Assembly (NCBI GenBank): GCA_036824465.1
Contig: DAITAC010000057.1
Coordinates: forward strand, 1 to 27,728
Direction: 5' to 3'
DNA length: 27,728 nt
Source: JAKOQB01 sp036824465
Lineage (GTDB): Bacteria > Pseudomonadota > Gammaproteobacteria > Burkholderiales > Burkholderiaceae_F
Positions 1 through 8,166 of this stretch are shown in pieces; within the stretch, counting starts at the first letter, position 1; every line of letters begins with the position of its first letter. Under the pieces are notes generated by a model, which worked only from the letters and a program-made list of their open reading frames with translations, was not told the DNA's origin and ran no database searches. A program made the position numbers and the translations under genes.

Positions 1-150
1 TTCGGGGTGGATGCCGGATTTCATGAGTCCTCGCTTCGTGCGGTCGCCAGTCTGAGCCGTCGTCAAACCACGTGCCGGGCCGGAAAAGCCGAGGATTATC
101 CGGGATTTGGGTTAGACGAGCAAACGCAAGCCACTTCCGAGAGCTCTCCC

Positions 151-344
151 GTCCGGCGCTTGCAAGCGCCGGTCGTTCGCGCGGCCGCTCATGCCGCAGG
201 GCATGAGCGGACGACCCCGTGCTCACCCACCTCTTCTCATCATCTCGAAGAACTCGGCGTTATTCTTGGTCTGCCGCATCTTGTCGAGCAGGAATTCCAT
301 CGCCTCGATCTCGTCCATGCCGTACAGCAGTTTGCTCAGGATCC
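151..344. repeat. Direct repeat copy 1 (rho tail plus downstream hairpin)
   Basis: Bases 182-344 match 3487-3649 in the same orientation at 158 of 163 positions by my count. Upstream, 151-184 contains the palindrome GGCGCTTGCAAGCGCC followed by GGTCGTTCGCGCGG, which recurs exactly at 3383-3416. Bases 184-209 form a perfect 11-base-pair stem with a GCAG loop just beyond the rho stop. There is no T run after it, so it is not a standard intrinsic terminator. The two copies bracket the lipoprotein gene. Confidence 0.85.
223..344 (-). pseudogene. Detached 3' end of a rho gene
   Basis: On the minus strand this stretch encodes the last 39 residues of Rho (ILSKLLYGMDE to EMMRRGG) and its stop. It matches the end of the intact rho gene 3.3 kb away at 38 of 39 residues. 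Identity continues past the stop for about 40 bases. Within the coding part I count four base differences, at 262, 274, 336 and 340. Three are silent and one changes Arg to Ser. That pattern suggests divergence between two working rho genes rather than decay of a dead copy, although four sites is few. The similarity stops abruptly near 344. Nothing before it resembles rho, and I see no start or ribosome binding site. It is probably not translated as a product of its own. Confidence 0.85.
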
Positions 345-524
345 CTTCGTTCCGCATCAATGCTCGGTTCGGCAATCGGCCGCCGCTCGCACCGCAAGCG
401 GTAACCGCAACGCCGGGCGCAGCAGTGTCACCAAGGACCGCAATGCACTCCGTTTGGTTTGGCCGCTGAGGCGATCCAATCAAACGTGACACAGATTTGC
501 GATCAACTCCTGCTGCTCCGTCCG

Positions 525-3065
525 CTAGATTCCCCCGGTCGTGGTGACGAGGATCGTGCCGCTCTCGCCGACGGCGACTGCTGTGGTGGGGTTGATGAAC
601 AGCACCCCGTTGATGCGTCGAACTGTCAGGCGCGGCAACGCCCGCCACGTCTGGCCAGAGTCCATGGTGCGCGCGATCCCGAAACCAACCGCGATGCCGA
701 TGTTCCCGCCGTTGAAGGACACACCGCGAAATTCCGAAAATCCTCCGGCTGCGAAGTCTCCGGCGACACCAGTCCATGTCAGGCCGCCGTTGGTGGACCG
801 AAAGCCGAGAGATCCGCCGCCAAGCGCGATGCTCGCGCTCGGGCCGGCAGTTGTTACGCTGAGCAGGTGCGGTGTACCAGTACCACTCGTCACCAAAGCC
901 CACGACTGGCCGCCATCGGCGGTCCGAAGTATCGTGAAGAACTCGCCCACTGCCACGCCGTTCGTGGCTGAGGAGAAGGACACCGCATTCAGCGTCGATT
1001 GCGTGACGCTCGGGATAGGTACCCACGACTGGCCGCCGTCGATGGTACGCAGCATCGTGCCGGAAGTTCCAACCGCCACTCCCGTGGACGGACTGGCAAA
1101 CGATACGGACCGAAGTGCGACACTCGCAGAAAGTCCGCTCGATATCGGAGCCCATGTCTGTCCGGCATCGTTGCTGCGCAAGATGGTCCCGACCTCGCCG
1201 ACGACGATGCCCTCAGCGGCCGTGGCGAAAGCGGCACCAAGCAGGTTCGAACTGGTGCCGCTCGTGACGTGAGCCCACGCTTGGCCACCGTCGACGGTGC
1301 GCAGAAGCGTGCCCGCGTCGCCGGCGACCATGCCGGTCGACTGGTTGCCGAACGCAATCGCGCGCAGGTCGGCATTGGTTTGCACTCCGCTTGACAGCGC
1401 GACCCACGAGAGTCCGCCGTCGGTGGTGCGCAGGATCGTTCCGCTTTCACCGACGGCCACGCCGGTCGTCGCATTGACGAAGGCGACACCGCGCAGCGCC
1501 GCCGTGGTGCCGCTTGAGGCTGCGGCCCAGGTCTGGCCGCCGTCGCCGCTGCGCAGAATCGTTCCCGCGGCACCGACTGCGATGCCGACGTCACTGCCAG
1601 TGAACGAAACCGCCGCCAGCGCCTGACTCGTTCCGCTCGCAATCTGTGTCCAGGTCTGGCCGCCATTGCTCGAACGCCGGATCGCACCGGAATCACCCAC
1701 CGCAACACTCGCTGCGGTACCAGCAAATGCAGCACCGCGAAACCCGATCCCACCTCCGATCGAGTTTGAATCGCAGGCGATGGTGGTGTCCTGGAAGGAG
1801 ATCCACGTCTGTCCGCCGTCGGTTGTGCGTCGAACGACGCCGCACTCGCCGACCGCAAGGCCCGTCGATGCGCTTGCGAATGTCACTGCGTTCAGACCGA
1901 GTTGCGGCGGCGATGAATCGAATTGCCAGGATTGACCACCGTCGTTCGTGCGGCGAACGCTACCCCAGGCGCTGACCGCGAAACCCGTCGACGCGGTCAC
2001 ATATGCAACCGCATTGAGCCGAGGCTGGAATGTCCCGCTGGCAAGGTAGAACCAGGTTGCTCCGCCGTCGGTGGTGCGCAGAATCGCTTCGGCTGCGCCC
2101 ACTGCGGTTCCGTTGTTCGCATCGGCGAACGCAACCCCGTAGAGATCCTGAGGGAAGAAATTCAGAGTGACGACCGTGGCGGGCGACCAAGTTTGACCTG
2201 AATCTGTCGAGCGCAGAATGGTGCTCCTGTCGCCCACAGCCACCATCACGGTCTCGCTGACCCGCGCGATGGCGTTCAGGTTGTGTCCCAGTGGTCGGGG
2301 GTTGGCCCAGCACCACCCGCTTTCGGAGGGGCCGGAACAGATCTTGGATACCACTGGTGCCGTGTTGACGGTCAACTTGGCCACCGCGCTGTTGACGCTG
2401 CCAGCGCTGTTGGTGGCTATGACCCGTAAACGCTTGCCGTCGTCCGTCGTGGTGAGCGTCGGCGTGGTGTAGGACGATGATGCGGCGGCGGGGATGTTGG
2501 TCCAGTTGATGCCGCCGTCGATCGACTGCTGCCATTGCAACGTCGGTGGCGGCGTGCCGGTCACGGTGACAGAAAACGTCGCGCTTGCGCCGACCAACGA
2601 GGTCTGATCGGCCGGCTGCGCGGTGAACGCCGGCGCGGCCAGTGCCGGCGTGACCGTCAGTCGCGCGGCTGAACTTGTGACGCTGCCGGCGCCATTGCTG
2701 ACCACCACGCGATACAGCGTATTGGTCATCGCGCTGGTCGTGCTGGCGATCGCGTACGTGCTTGTGCTGGCACCGGCAATCGACGCAAACGAAACGCCAT
2801 CGCTGCTGGACTGCCACTGAAACGCGAGCGGAGCGCTGCCGACGGCAGACACGCTGAAACTAACCGCTTCGCCGGCGGTGACGCTCCGATCCGCGGGTTG
2901 GGCGGCGATGCTCGGTGCGGTAAACGACTCACCGCCACTACCACTGCCACCACAGGCAGCGAGCAGGAGTCCGAGCACCGCGACGACGCACAGACCTCGG
3001 CTCACCGCATAGCTCGTTCGATCGATACGAACATCGAGGAGAAACCGCAACCACCGCCCGTTCAT
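525..3065 (-). CDS. Lipoprotein with two Ig-like domains and Ycf48/BNR propeller repeats
   Basis: This encodes a large protein (846 residues from this start) predicted to be exported and lipid-anchored. A hydrophobic segment ends in the lipobox LLAAC with Cys38, followed by a Gly/Ser linker. Two Ig-like domains follow at about residues 50-138 and 143-233, each opening with an AQPAD motif. The rest is a run of about 14 units ending in variants of LRTTDGGQTW, the signature of Ycf48-like and BNR/sialidase-type beta-propellers. Fourteen units would suit two seven-bladed propellers, but that is inference. I chose the ATG at 3065 because GGAAGG lies 8-9 bases upstream. An in-frame ATG at 3125 would place about 20 poorly fitting residues first. 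The family has no enzymatic role I can assign; such proteins are usually surface or periplasmic binding scaffolds. The gene is bracketed by rho-tail repeats. Confidence 0.85.
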   Translation of the reverse strand: MNGRWLRFLLDVRIDRTSYAVSRGLCVVAVLGLLLAACGGSGSGGESFTAPSIAAQPADRSVTAGEAVSFSVSAVGSAPLAFQWQSSSDGVSFASIAGASTSTYAIASTTSAMTNTLYRVVVSNGAGSVTSSAARLTVTPALAAPAFTAQPADQTSLVGASATFSVTVTGTPPPTLQWQQSIDGGINWTNIPAAASSSYTTPTLTTTDDGKRLRVIATNSAGSVNSAVAKLTVNTAPVVSKICSGPSESGWCWANPRPLGHNLNAIARVSETVMVAVGDRSTILRSTDSGQTWSPATVVTLNFFPQDLYGVAFADANNGTAVGAAEAILRTTDGGATWFYLASGTFQPRLNAVAYVTASTGFAVSAWGSVRRTNDGGQSWQFDSSPPQLGLNAVTFASASTGLAVGECGVVRRTTDGGQTWISFQDTTIACDSNSIGGGIGFRGAAFAGTAASVAVGDSGAIRRSSNGGQTWTQIASGTSQALAAVSFTGSDVGIAVGAAGTILRSGDGGQTWAAASSGTTAALRGVAFVNATTGVAVGESGTILRTTDGGLSWVALSSGVQTNADLRAIAFGNQSTGMVAGDAGTLLRTVDGGQAWAHVTSGTSSNLLGAAFATAAEGIVVGEVGTILRSNDAGQTWAPISSGLSASVALRSVSFASPSTGVAVGTSGTMLRTIDGGQSWVPIPSVTQSTLNAVSFSSATNGVAVGEFFTILRTADGGQSWALVTSGTGTPHLLSVTTAGPSASIALGGGSLGFRSTNGGLTWTGVAGDFAAGGFSEFRGVSFNGGNIGIAVGFGIARTMDSGQTWRALPRLTVRRINGVLFINPTTAVAVGESGTILVTTTGGI

Positions 3066-3527
3066 GCGCCACCTTCCCGCAAGGGCAACGGTCGTTGGCC
3101 GAGTCTGGATGACCGCCACCCGCAAAAGCGAGAGGCAGCATGGCGCGAGTCCGGCGCTCTGAAATCGGCGCAGTTCAAGGCATCACCCCTTGGCCCCGTG
3201 CTTCGCGCGGAAGCTGTAAGTGAGGTTCCATCAGCGGTTCGATCGACTTCGTGCTCAGGAGCCGTCGGCGCAGCCGCGCGTTCGGACTTGCGGCTTTCGG
3301 GGATTGCTCTGGCCCTGTTCTTGCAAGTAAGGGCCGTTCGCACGACCACTCATGCGGGCCTCAGTCTGTCGACAGTTCACCGGTCCGGCGCTTGCAAGCG
3401 CCGGTCGTTCGCGCGGCGACCGATCTGGACTTCAGGCTGCAGGGATCTCTCCGGGCGATTCGCTTGCAAGCGAATCGCCGTTCGCACGGCCGCTGATGCC
3501 GCAGGGCATGAGCGGACGACCCCGTGC
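3066..3527. other. Non-coding spacer between rho and the lipoprotein gene
   Basis: About 460 bases with no credible gene. The left half (3066-3300) contains the ribosome binding site of the lipoprotein gene but no promoter I would defend. The right half holds the TTGCAAG-centred tandem repeats and the hairpin downstream of rho. Open reading frames crossing it in both directions have arginine-rich, low-complexity translations and read as shadows. Confidence 0.6.
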
Positions 3528-3649
3528 TCACCCACCTCTTCTCATCATCTCGAAGAACTCGGCGTTGTTCTTGGTCTGGCGCATCTTGTCGAGCAGGAAT
3601 TCCATCGCCTCGATCTCGTCCATGCCGTACAGCAGTTTGCGCAGAATCC
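3305..3649. repeat. Direct repeat copy 2 plus degenerate 72-bp tandem repeats
   Basis: This is the second copy of the rho-tail repeat (3487-3649). It is preceded by three diverged units, each centred on TTGCAAG at about 3321, 3392 and 3464, a spacing of 71-72 bases. Each core is followed by a shared tail of the form GCCGTTCGCACG or GTCGTTCGCGCGG. The second and third cores are palindromes (GGCGCTTGCAAGCGCC and GATTCGCTTGCAAGCGAATC). The imperfect stem at 3490-3515 just past the rho stop has one mismatch compared with copy 1. The array sits between rho and the lipoprotein gene and contains no open reading frame that looks real. Confidence 0.75.
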
Positions 3650-4790
3650 AGACCTTCTGCAGGATCTCGGGCTTCAGCAGCAGTTCTTCCTTGCGCGTGC
3701 CGGAGCGGTTGACGTTGAGCGCCGGGTAGACGCGTTTTTCCGCAAGCCGGCGTTCCATGTGGATTTCCATGTTGCCGGTGCCCTTGAATTCCTCGTAGAT
3801 CACATCGTCCATGCGCGAGCCGGTGTCGATCAGCGCGGTGGCGATGATGGTGAGGCTCCCACCTTCTTCGATATTTCGCGCGGCGCCGAAGAAGCGCTTG
3901 GGCCGCTGCAGCGCATTGGCGTCCACGCCGCCCGTGAGCACCTTGCCGGAGGCCGGCACTACCGTGTTGTAGGCGCGCGCCAGGCGTGTGATCGAATCGA
4001 GCAGGATCACCACGTCCTTCTTGCTCTCCGCTAGCCGCTTGGCCTTTTCGATCACCATCTCGGCCACCTGCACGTGGCGCACGGCAGGCTCGTCGAAGGT
4101 GGATGCAACCACCTCGCCCTTGACCGAGCGTTGCATCTCGGTCACTTCCTCCGGACGTTCGTCGATCAGCAGCACGATCAGCACGACGTCCGGATGATTG
4201 GCGGCAATCGCGTGCGCGATGTGTTGCATCAGGACGGTCTTGCCGGACTTCGGGCTCGACACGAGAAGGCCGCGCGCACCCTTGCCGACCGGCGCGATGA
4301 TGTCGACCAGGCGTCCCGTGATGTTCTCCTCCGCCTTGATCTCGCGCTCGAGCTTCAGCGGCTCGTTGGGGAACAGCGGGGTCAGGTTCTCGAACAGGAT
4401 GCGGTGCTTGGTCGATTCCGGCGACTGGCCGTTGACCTTGTCCACCTTGACCAGCGCGAAATAGCGCTCGCCATCCTTCGGTGTTCGGACCTCGCCCTCG
4501 ATCGAATCGCCGGTGTGCAGGTTGAAGCGGCGGATCTGCGACGGCGAGATATAGATGTCGTCGGTCGACGCCAGATAGGACGTCTCCGGCGAGCGCAGGA
4601 AGCCGAAGCCGTCCGGCAGCACTTCCAGCGTGCCGTCGCCAAAGATTTGCTCGCCACCCTTGGCGCGTTTCTTCAGGATCGCAAACATCAACTCCTGCTT
4701 GCGCATCCGGTTGGCGTTGTCGATTTCGAGCGTGCCTGCCATTTCGAGCAGTTGCGAAACGTGCAGGGCTTTGAGTTCGGAGAGTTGCAT
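3528..4790 (-). CDS. rho: Transcription termination factor Rho
   Basis: Hexameric RNA helicase/translocase that binds unstructured nascent RNA and uses ATP to release RNA polymerase. The 420-residue length is normal for the family. The N-terminal RNA-binding region is intact, with MRKQELMFAIL near residue 28 and the cold-shock-like GFGFLRSPETSYL near 61. The ATPase core has a Walker A loop (SSPKSGKT), the Walker B strand LIVLLIDERPEEV and the region GGVDANALQRPKRFFGAARN. The protein ends in MRRGG. It starts at ATG 4790 and lies 99 bases downstream of trxA on the same strand, an order common in betaproteobacteria. Its last 122 bases recur at 223-344, so its 3' end may have been exchanged or restored by a recombination event. 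The gene itself appears complete and functional. Confidence 0.98.
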   Translation of the reverse strand: MQLSELKALHVSQLLEMAGTLEIDNANRMRKQELMFAILKKRAKGGEQIFGDGTLEVLPDGFGFLRSPETSYLASTDDIYISPSQIRRFNLHTGDSIEGEVRTPKDGERYFALVKVDKVNGQSPESTKHRILFENLTPLFPNEPLKLEREIKAEENITGRLVDIIAPVGKGARGLLVSSPKSGKTVLMQHIAHAIAANHPDVVLIVLLIDERPEEVTEMQRSVKGEVVASTFDEPAVRHVQVAEMVIEKAKRLAESKKDVVILLDSITRLARAYNTVVPASGKVLTGGVDANALQRPKRFFGAARNIEEGGSLTIIATALIDTGSRMDDVIYEEFKGTGNMEIHMERRLAEKRVYPALNVNRSGTRKEELLLKPEILQKVWILRKLLYGMDEIEAMEFLLDKMRQTKNNAEFFEMMRRGG

Positions 4791-4856
4791 GATGATCAGG
4801 TGGGGTGAGTGGGGCGCCGTTGGGACCTGCGGGGCGCCCGCGAGGAAAGAGGCCGG

Positions 4857-4881
4857 GGTCGGGCCGCAGGCCCGACCTTTT
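4857..4881. terminator. Hairpin between trxA and rho
   Basis: A perfect 9-base-pair GC-rich stem (GGTCGGGCC, loop GCA, GGCCCGACC) is followed on the plus strand by TTTT. In the minus-strand transcript of trxA and rho the same hairpin forms, but it is preceded by A residues and followed by a C/G-rich stretch. It could attenuate read-through from trxA into rho or act as a plus-strand terminator. It is a weak intrinsic terminator for the annotated genes. Confidence 0.45.
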
Positions 4882-4889
4882 CCGACCGT

Positions 4890-5216
4890 TCAGATATTGC
4901 TATCGATGAATGCCGTCAGTTGCGATTTTGAAAGTGCGCCGACCTTGGTGCCGACCACAGCGCCGTTCTTGAACAGCATCAGCGTCGGAATGCCGCGGAT
5001 GCCGTATTTGGCGGGCACGGCCTGGTTCTCGTCGACGTTGAGCTTGGCCACCGTCAGCTTGCCCTTGTAGTCGCCCGCGACCTCGTCGAGGATCGGCGCG
5101 ATCATCCGGCACGGGCCGCACCATTCGGCCCAGTAGTCAACCAGCACCGCACGGTCCGACTTCAGCACATCCTGCTCAAACGATGCGTCGCTGACGTATT
5201 TGATTTCCTGGCTCAT
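4890..5216 (-). CDS. trxA: Thioredoxin 1
   Basis: Small cytoplasmic disulfide reductase that passes electrons from thioredoxin reductase to protein disulfides. The 108-residue length is standard. The active site WCGPC lies in AEWCGPCRMIAP near residues 31-37. The conserved cis-proline loop is present as GIRGIPTLMLF near residue 76. Start ATG 5216 is preceded by AGAGGA at a good distance. The gene is followed by rho on the same strand and is divergent from addB, so the roughly 200-base region between 5217 and 5415 should hold both promoters. No unusual residues were seen. Confidence 0.98.
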   Translation of the reverse strand: MSQEIKYVSDASFEQDVLKSDRAVLVDYWAEWCGPCRMIAPILDEVAGDYKGKLTVAKLNVDENQAVPAKYGIRGIPTLMLFKNGAVVGTKVGALSKSQLTAFIDSNI

Positions 5217-5415
5217 TGAGGGTCCTCTTGGCGCACACCTTGGCGCACAGAAACAAGGGAAGAGATGGGGGCTTGGAGCGATCCAGACAAGCCTTTGCGC
5301 AGCCCTGAAAAGCGGGGCGGCAGGCTTGAGACGATCGGGATGTTAGCACTGTGCCGGTCGTTTGCACGTCTTTTCTGTCCCGGGCCTGACGCGAACGGGT
5401 TCATACAATCCGCTC

Positions 5416-8166
5416 ATGCCGCTTGAACGCCAGCTCATCGCCGCGGACGCGCAATTCTGGCCCGTGGCCGCGCGCTTCGTGACTGACTTTGCTGCGCGCT
5501 GCGGCAGCGCGGCGAACCAGCTGCATGCGATGACCTGGCTGGTGCCGAGCGGCGCGCATGCGGTGCTTGCGCGCGCCGGGCTGCGCGAGGCGATTCGGGG
5601 CGCGGCGTTCGTGCCACCGCGGATCGTGCCGCTCGCGCACTGGCTCAGGCAACCGCTGCAGACCGGCATCGCGGCGCGTGCCGAGCTGTTCTCGGCGTTG
5701 CGTGGCAACGCGTGGGTGCGCGAATCATTCGGCACGCAGCCGGTGGCGTTATGGGCGCTCGCCCGTGGCGTGGCGCAGCTTTGTGATGAGCTGACCTGGG
5801 CCGCAGTGGCTGATGCGGACGCTTTCGCCGGCCGCCTGGAGGCGAGCCTCGCGCGACATTACTTTCGCCGCGCGTCGCGCGCATTGCAGCCGCAGGCGCA
5901 ACTCGTGCTGCAGTTATGGCGCGCACGTCGTGCAGATGACAGCGTCGCGCGCGCGCTGCGTGAGATCGAGGCACGCGCCGGCGCGGCAGAGACGCCGCTC
6001 GTCTATATGGCGGGTGAGGCTCTTCAAGGCTGGGAACAGGCCTTCCTGCAGCGCTATTCGCAGCGCGCGCCCGTATTGTTGATCGAACCCGACGTGGCGG
6101 CGACGCTGGCTGCGCGCCCCATGCTCGCTGCCGCATGGCCGGAGTTGGCCGGCGCTGATACCCGCGTGCCGATGGCTGTGCGCGCGGACGCGGTTCAGGG
6201 CAGCGCGGCCCCACTGGCCATCGTTCGTGCAGCGTCGCTTGAAGAAGAAGCGACCGCAGTCGCGCAGCAGGTGCTCGATTGGAGGCGTGACGGCGTTGCA
6301 TCGATCGCGCTGGTCGCGCTGGACCGGCTCACGGCGCGGCGCGCCCGCGCGCTGCTCGAGCGTGCGCAGGTCAGTGTGCGCGACGAAACCGGCTGGAAGC
6401 TTTCCACGACCAGTGCGGCCGCATCGGTCATGCGGTGGCTCGACCTGGTCGCCGACGATGTCTACTGGCGCGACCTGCTCGACTGGTTGAAATCGCCATT
6501 CACACTGGTCGATCGGGACGGCAAGTCGCACGAGGTCGCCATCATCGAGCGCGCCATCCGGATGAGCAGCACGTTGCAGGGCGCGCGCGCAATCAGGCGA
6601 GCATTGGCGAGTCTGGCCGAGCGGGACGCGGCCGCAGAAACTCAGAGCGCAACCGATCTGCTAAGCCTGATCGAAACGCAGGCGCAACTGGCACAGCGCG
6701 CAGGCCCGACACTTGCCGCCCACCTGCGGGCACTTGGCGCCGCGCTGGCGGCGCTCGGCATGCGCAACGGGCTGGCGACTGACCCCGTCGGCGCGGCCGT
6801 GCTGCGCGGACTCGACGCGCTCGAAGCCGAACTTTCCGGCGTGACCGGCCGCGCATCGCTCGCGGACTTCCGCGCTTTGCTGGCCGAGCGTTTCGAGGAA
6901 GTCGCGTTCGTCGATCGGCAGATCGATTCACCGGTAGTGATGGTATCGCTCGAGGCGACTCATCTGCGCCCCTTCGACGCTGCGCTGCTGATCGGTGCCG
7001 ATGCGCAGCACCTGCCCACTGCGCCATCCGAGCTGCTGTTCATGTCGAATGCAGTGCGCGCCGAACTGGGGCTGATCACTGCCGAGGCTGCGCTGCGCAC
7101 GCAGGCCGCGCAACTGGCGACGCTGCTGGCGACCGTGCCGCGCGTCATTGCGACCTGGCGCACGCATCGCGACGATGAACCGAACACGATTTCGCCGCTG
7201 CTCGAGCGACTGCAGTTCGTCGCGGCGCGCGCCGCAGGCGATGACCTCGTGCGCGGGACCACGCCGCACGAGTTCGAGGCTGAAGGTGTTGCCCAGCATC
7301 GACCGGCGCCGAGCGCGCCGCGGTTGCTGCCGACGTCGATCTCGGCCAGCCAGGCGCAGAGCCTGGTGAACTGCGCGTATCAGTTCTACGCGCGTCGTCT
7401 GCTGCAACTGGCCGAACTCGACGATGTGATCGAGATGCCTGACAAGCGTGACTTCGGCGATGCATTGCATGAGGTGTTGCGACGGTTTCATCGCGAATGG
7501 GGCGCGGTCGATTTCGGCACGCTTGATGGCGCACAGCTTGCTGCGAGTCTTGCCCAGCACGCCCGCGCGGTTTTCGAACCGCAGCTCGAACGCACGCCCG
7601 GGCTGCTTGCGTTCCAGCATCGCTTCCTCGGACTGATCGACGGCTACATCGAATGGCTGCGCGAACACAGCAAGGAAGGCTGGCGCTGGCAAACCGGCGA
7701 GGAAAAGCTGACGCAACAGCTCACGCTGCGCGACGGACGTGAAGTCGAGCTGCGTGGCCGTATCGATCGAATTGATACGCGCGCCGACCACGACGTGCGC
7801 GTGCTCGACTACAAGGCGCGCGCAGCGGATGTGCTGAAGAGAGAACTGAAAGCGGCGGGCGAAGACATCCAGCTGCCGTTCTACGGTTTGCTGCTGGCGC
7901 GGCGCGCTCAATCAGCAGCCTATGTCAGTTTCGATCGTGCCAGGGAAGGCGAGGGCGGCGTGCACGCTGTCGAGCCGCCCCATCCGTTCGCTGAACTGGT
8001 GGACTCCGTCGGGACCCGCCTGCAATCCGATGTGCAGCGCATCGCTGACGGCGCGCCGCTGCCCGCAATCGGCGTCGACGCCGTGTGCGAACACTGCGAG
8101 ATGCGCGGCCTGTGTCGCCGTGATTTTTGGGAAAGAAGCGGAGATGACGAGGAAGACGCCCAATGA
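5416..8166 (+). CDS. addB: AddB-like nuclease subunit (inactivated helicase fold, Fe-S PD-(D/E)XK nuclease)
   Basis: This is the likely partner of the helicase encoded next, in an AddAB/RecBCD-type enzyme that resects double-strand DNA ends for recombination. The N-terminal half resembles the inactivated superfamily I helicase part of AddB and I see no Walker A motif. The C-terminal nuclease domain is intact: Asp784 in GRIDRID, then Asp798-Tyr-Lys800. The four cysteines of the AddB iron-sulfur staple are present: Cys653 before the nuclease core and Cys891, Cys894 and Cys900 after it, with the expected C-x2-C-x5-C spacing. I chose ATG 5416 (916 residues). A TTG at 5362 would add 18 residues, but MPLERQLIAA is the more natural start. 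The stop overlaps the next gene's ATG by four bases, so the two are probably translationally coupled. Confidence 0.9.
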   Translation: MPLERQLIAADAQFWPVAARFVTDFAARCGSAANQLHAMTWLVPSGAHAVLARAGLREAIRGAAFVPPRIVPLAHWLRQPLQTGIAARAELFSALRGNAWVRESFGTQPVALWALARGVAQLCDELTWAAVADADAFAGRLEASLARHYFRRASRALQPQAQLVLQLWRARRADDSVARALREIEARAGAAETPLVYMAGEALQGWEQAFLQRYSQRAPVLLIEPDVAATLAARPMLAAAWPELAGADTRVPMAVRADAVQGSAAPLAIVRAASLEEEATAVAQQVLDWRRDGVASIALVALDRLTARRARALLERAQVSVRDETGWKLSTTSAAASVMRWLDLVADDVYWRDLLDWLKSPFTLVDRDGKSHEVAIIERAIRMSSTLQGARAIRRALASLAERDAAAETQSATDLLSLIETQAQLAQRAGPTLAAHLRALGAALAALGMRNGLATDPVGAAVLRGLDALEAELSGVTGRASLADFRALLAERFEEVAFVDRQIDSPVVMVSLEATHLRPFDAALLIGADAQHLPTAPSELLFMSNAVRAELGLITAEAALRTQAAQLATLLATVPRVIATWRTHRDDEPNTISPLLERLQFVAARAAGDDLVRGTTPHEFEAEGVAQHRPAPSAPRLLPTSISASQAQSLVNCAYQFYARRLLQLAELDDVIEMPDKRDFGDALHEVLRRFHREWGAVDFGTLDGAQLAASLAQHARAVFEPQLERTPGLLAFQHRFLGLIDGYIEWLREHSKEGWRWQTGEEKLTQQLTLRDGREVELRGRIDRIDTRADHDVRVLDYKARAADVLKRELKAAGEDIQLPFYGLLLARRAQSAAYVSFDRAREGEGGVHAVEPPHPFAELVDSVGTRLQSDVQRIADGAPLPAIGVDAVCEHCEMRGLCRRDFWERSGDDEEDAQ

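Noticed and set aside
184..209. Intrinsic terminator after the rho fragment and after rho (3490-3515)
   Set aside because: The stem is good but neither strand has a T run after it, so it was left as part of the repeat.
452..485. Imperfect inverted repeat after the lipoprotein stop
   Set aside because: The arms GTTTGGTTTGG and CCAATCAAAC pair with mismatches and there is no T run, so it does not support a terminator call.
223..1155. 310-residue minus-strand frame ending in the Rho tail
   Set aside because: Most of it runs inside the lipoprotein gene in another frame and is Arg/His-rich. Only the last 39 residues are meaningful, as the rho fragment.
3305..3480. Possible CRISPR array
   Set aside because: There are only three diverged units of about 72 bases with palindromic cores. 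There are no identical repeats, no distinct spacers and no cas genes.
5340..5345. Extended -10 element (TGCTAACAT on the minus strand) upstream of trxA
   Set aside because: It resembles an extended -10, but no matching -35 is at the right spacing and it lies about 125 bases from the start codon. It is too weak to annotate.
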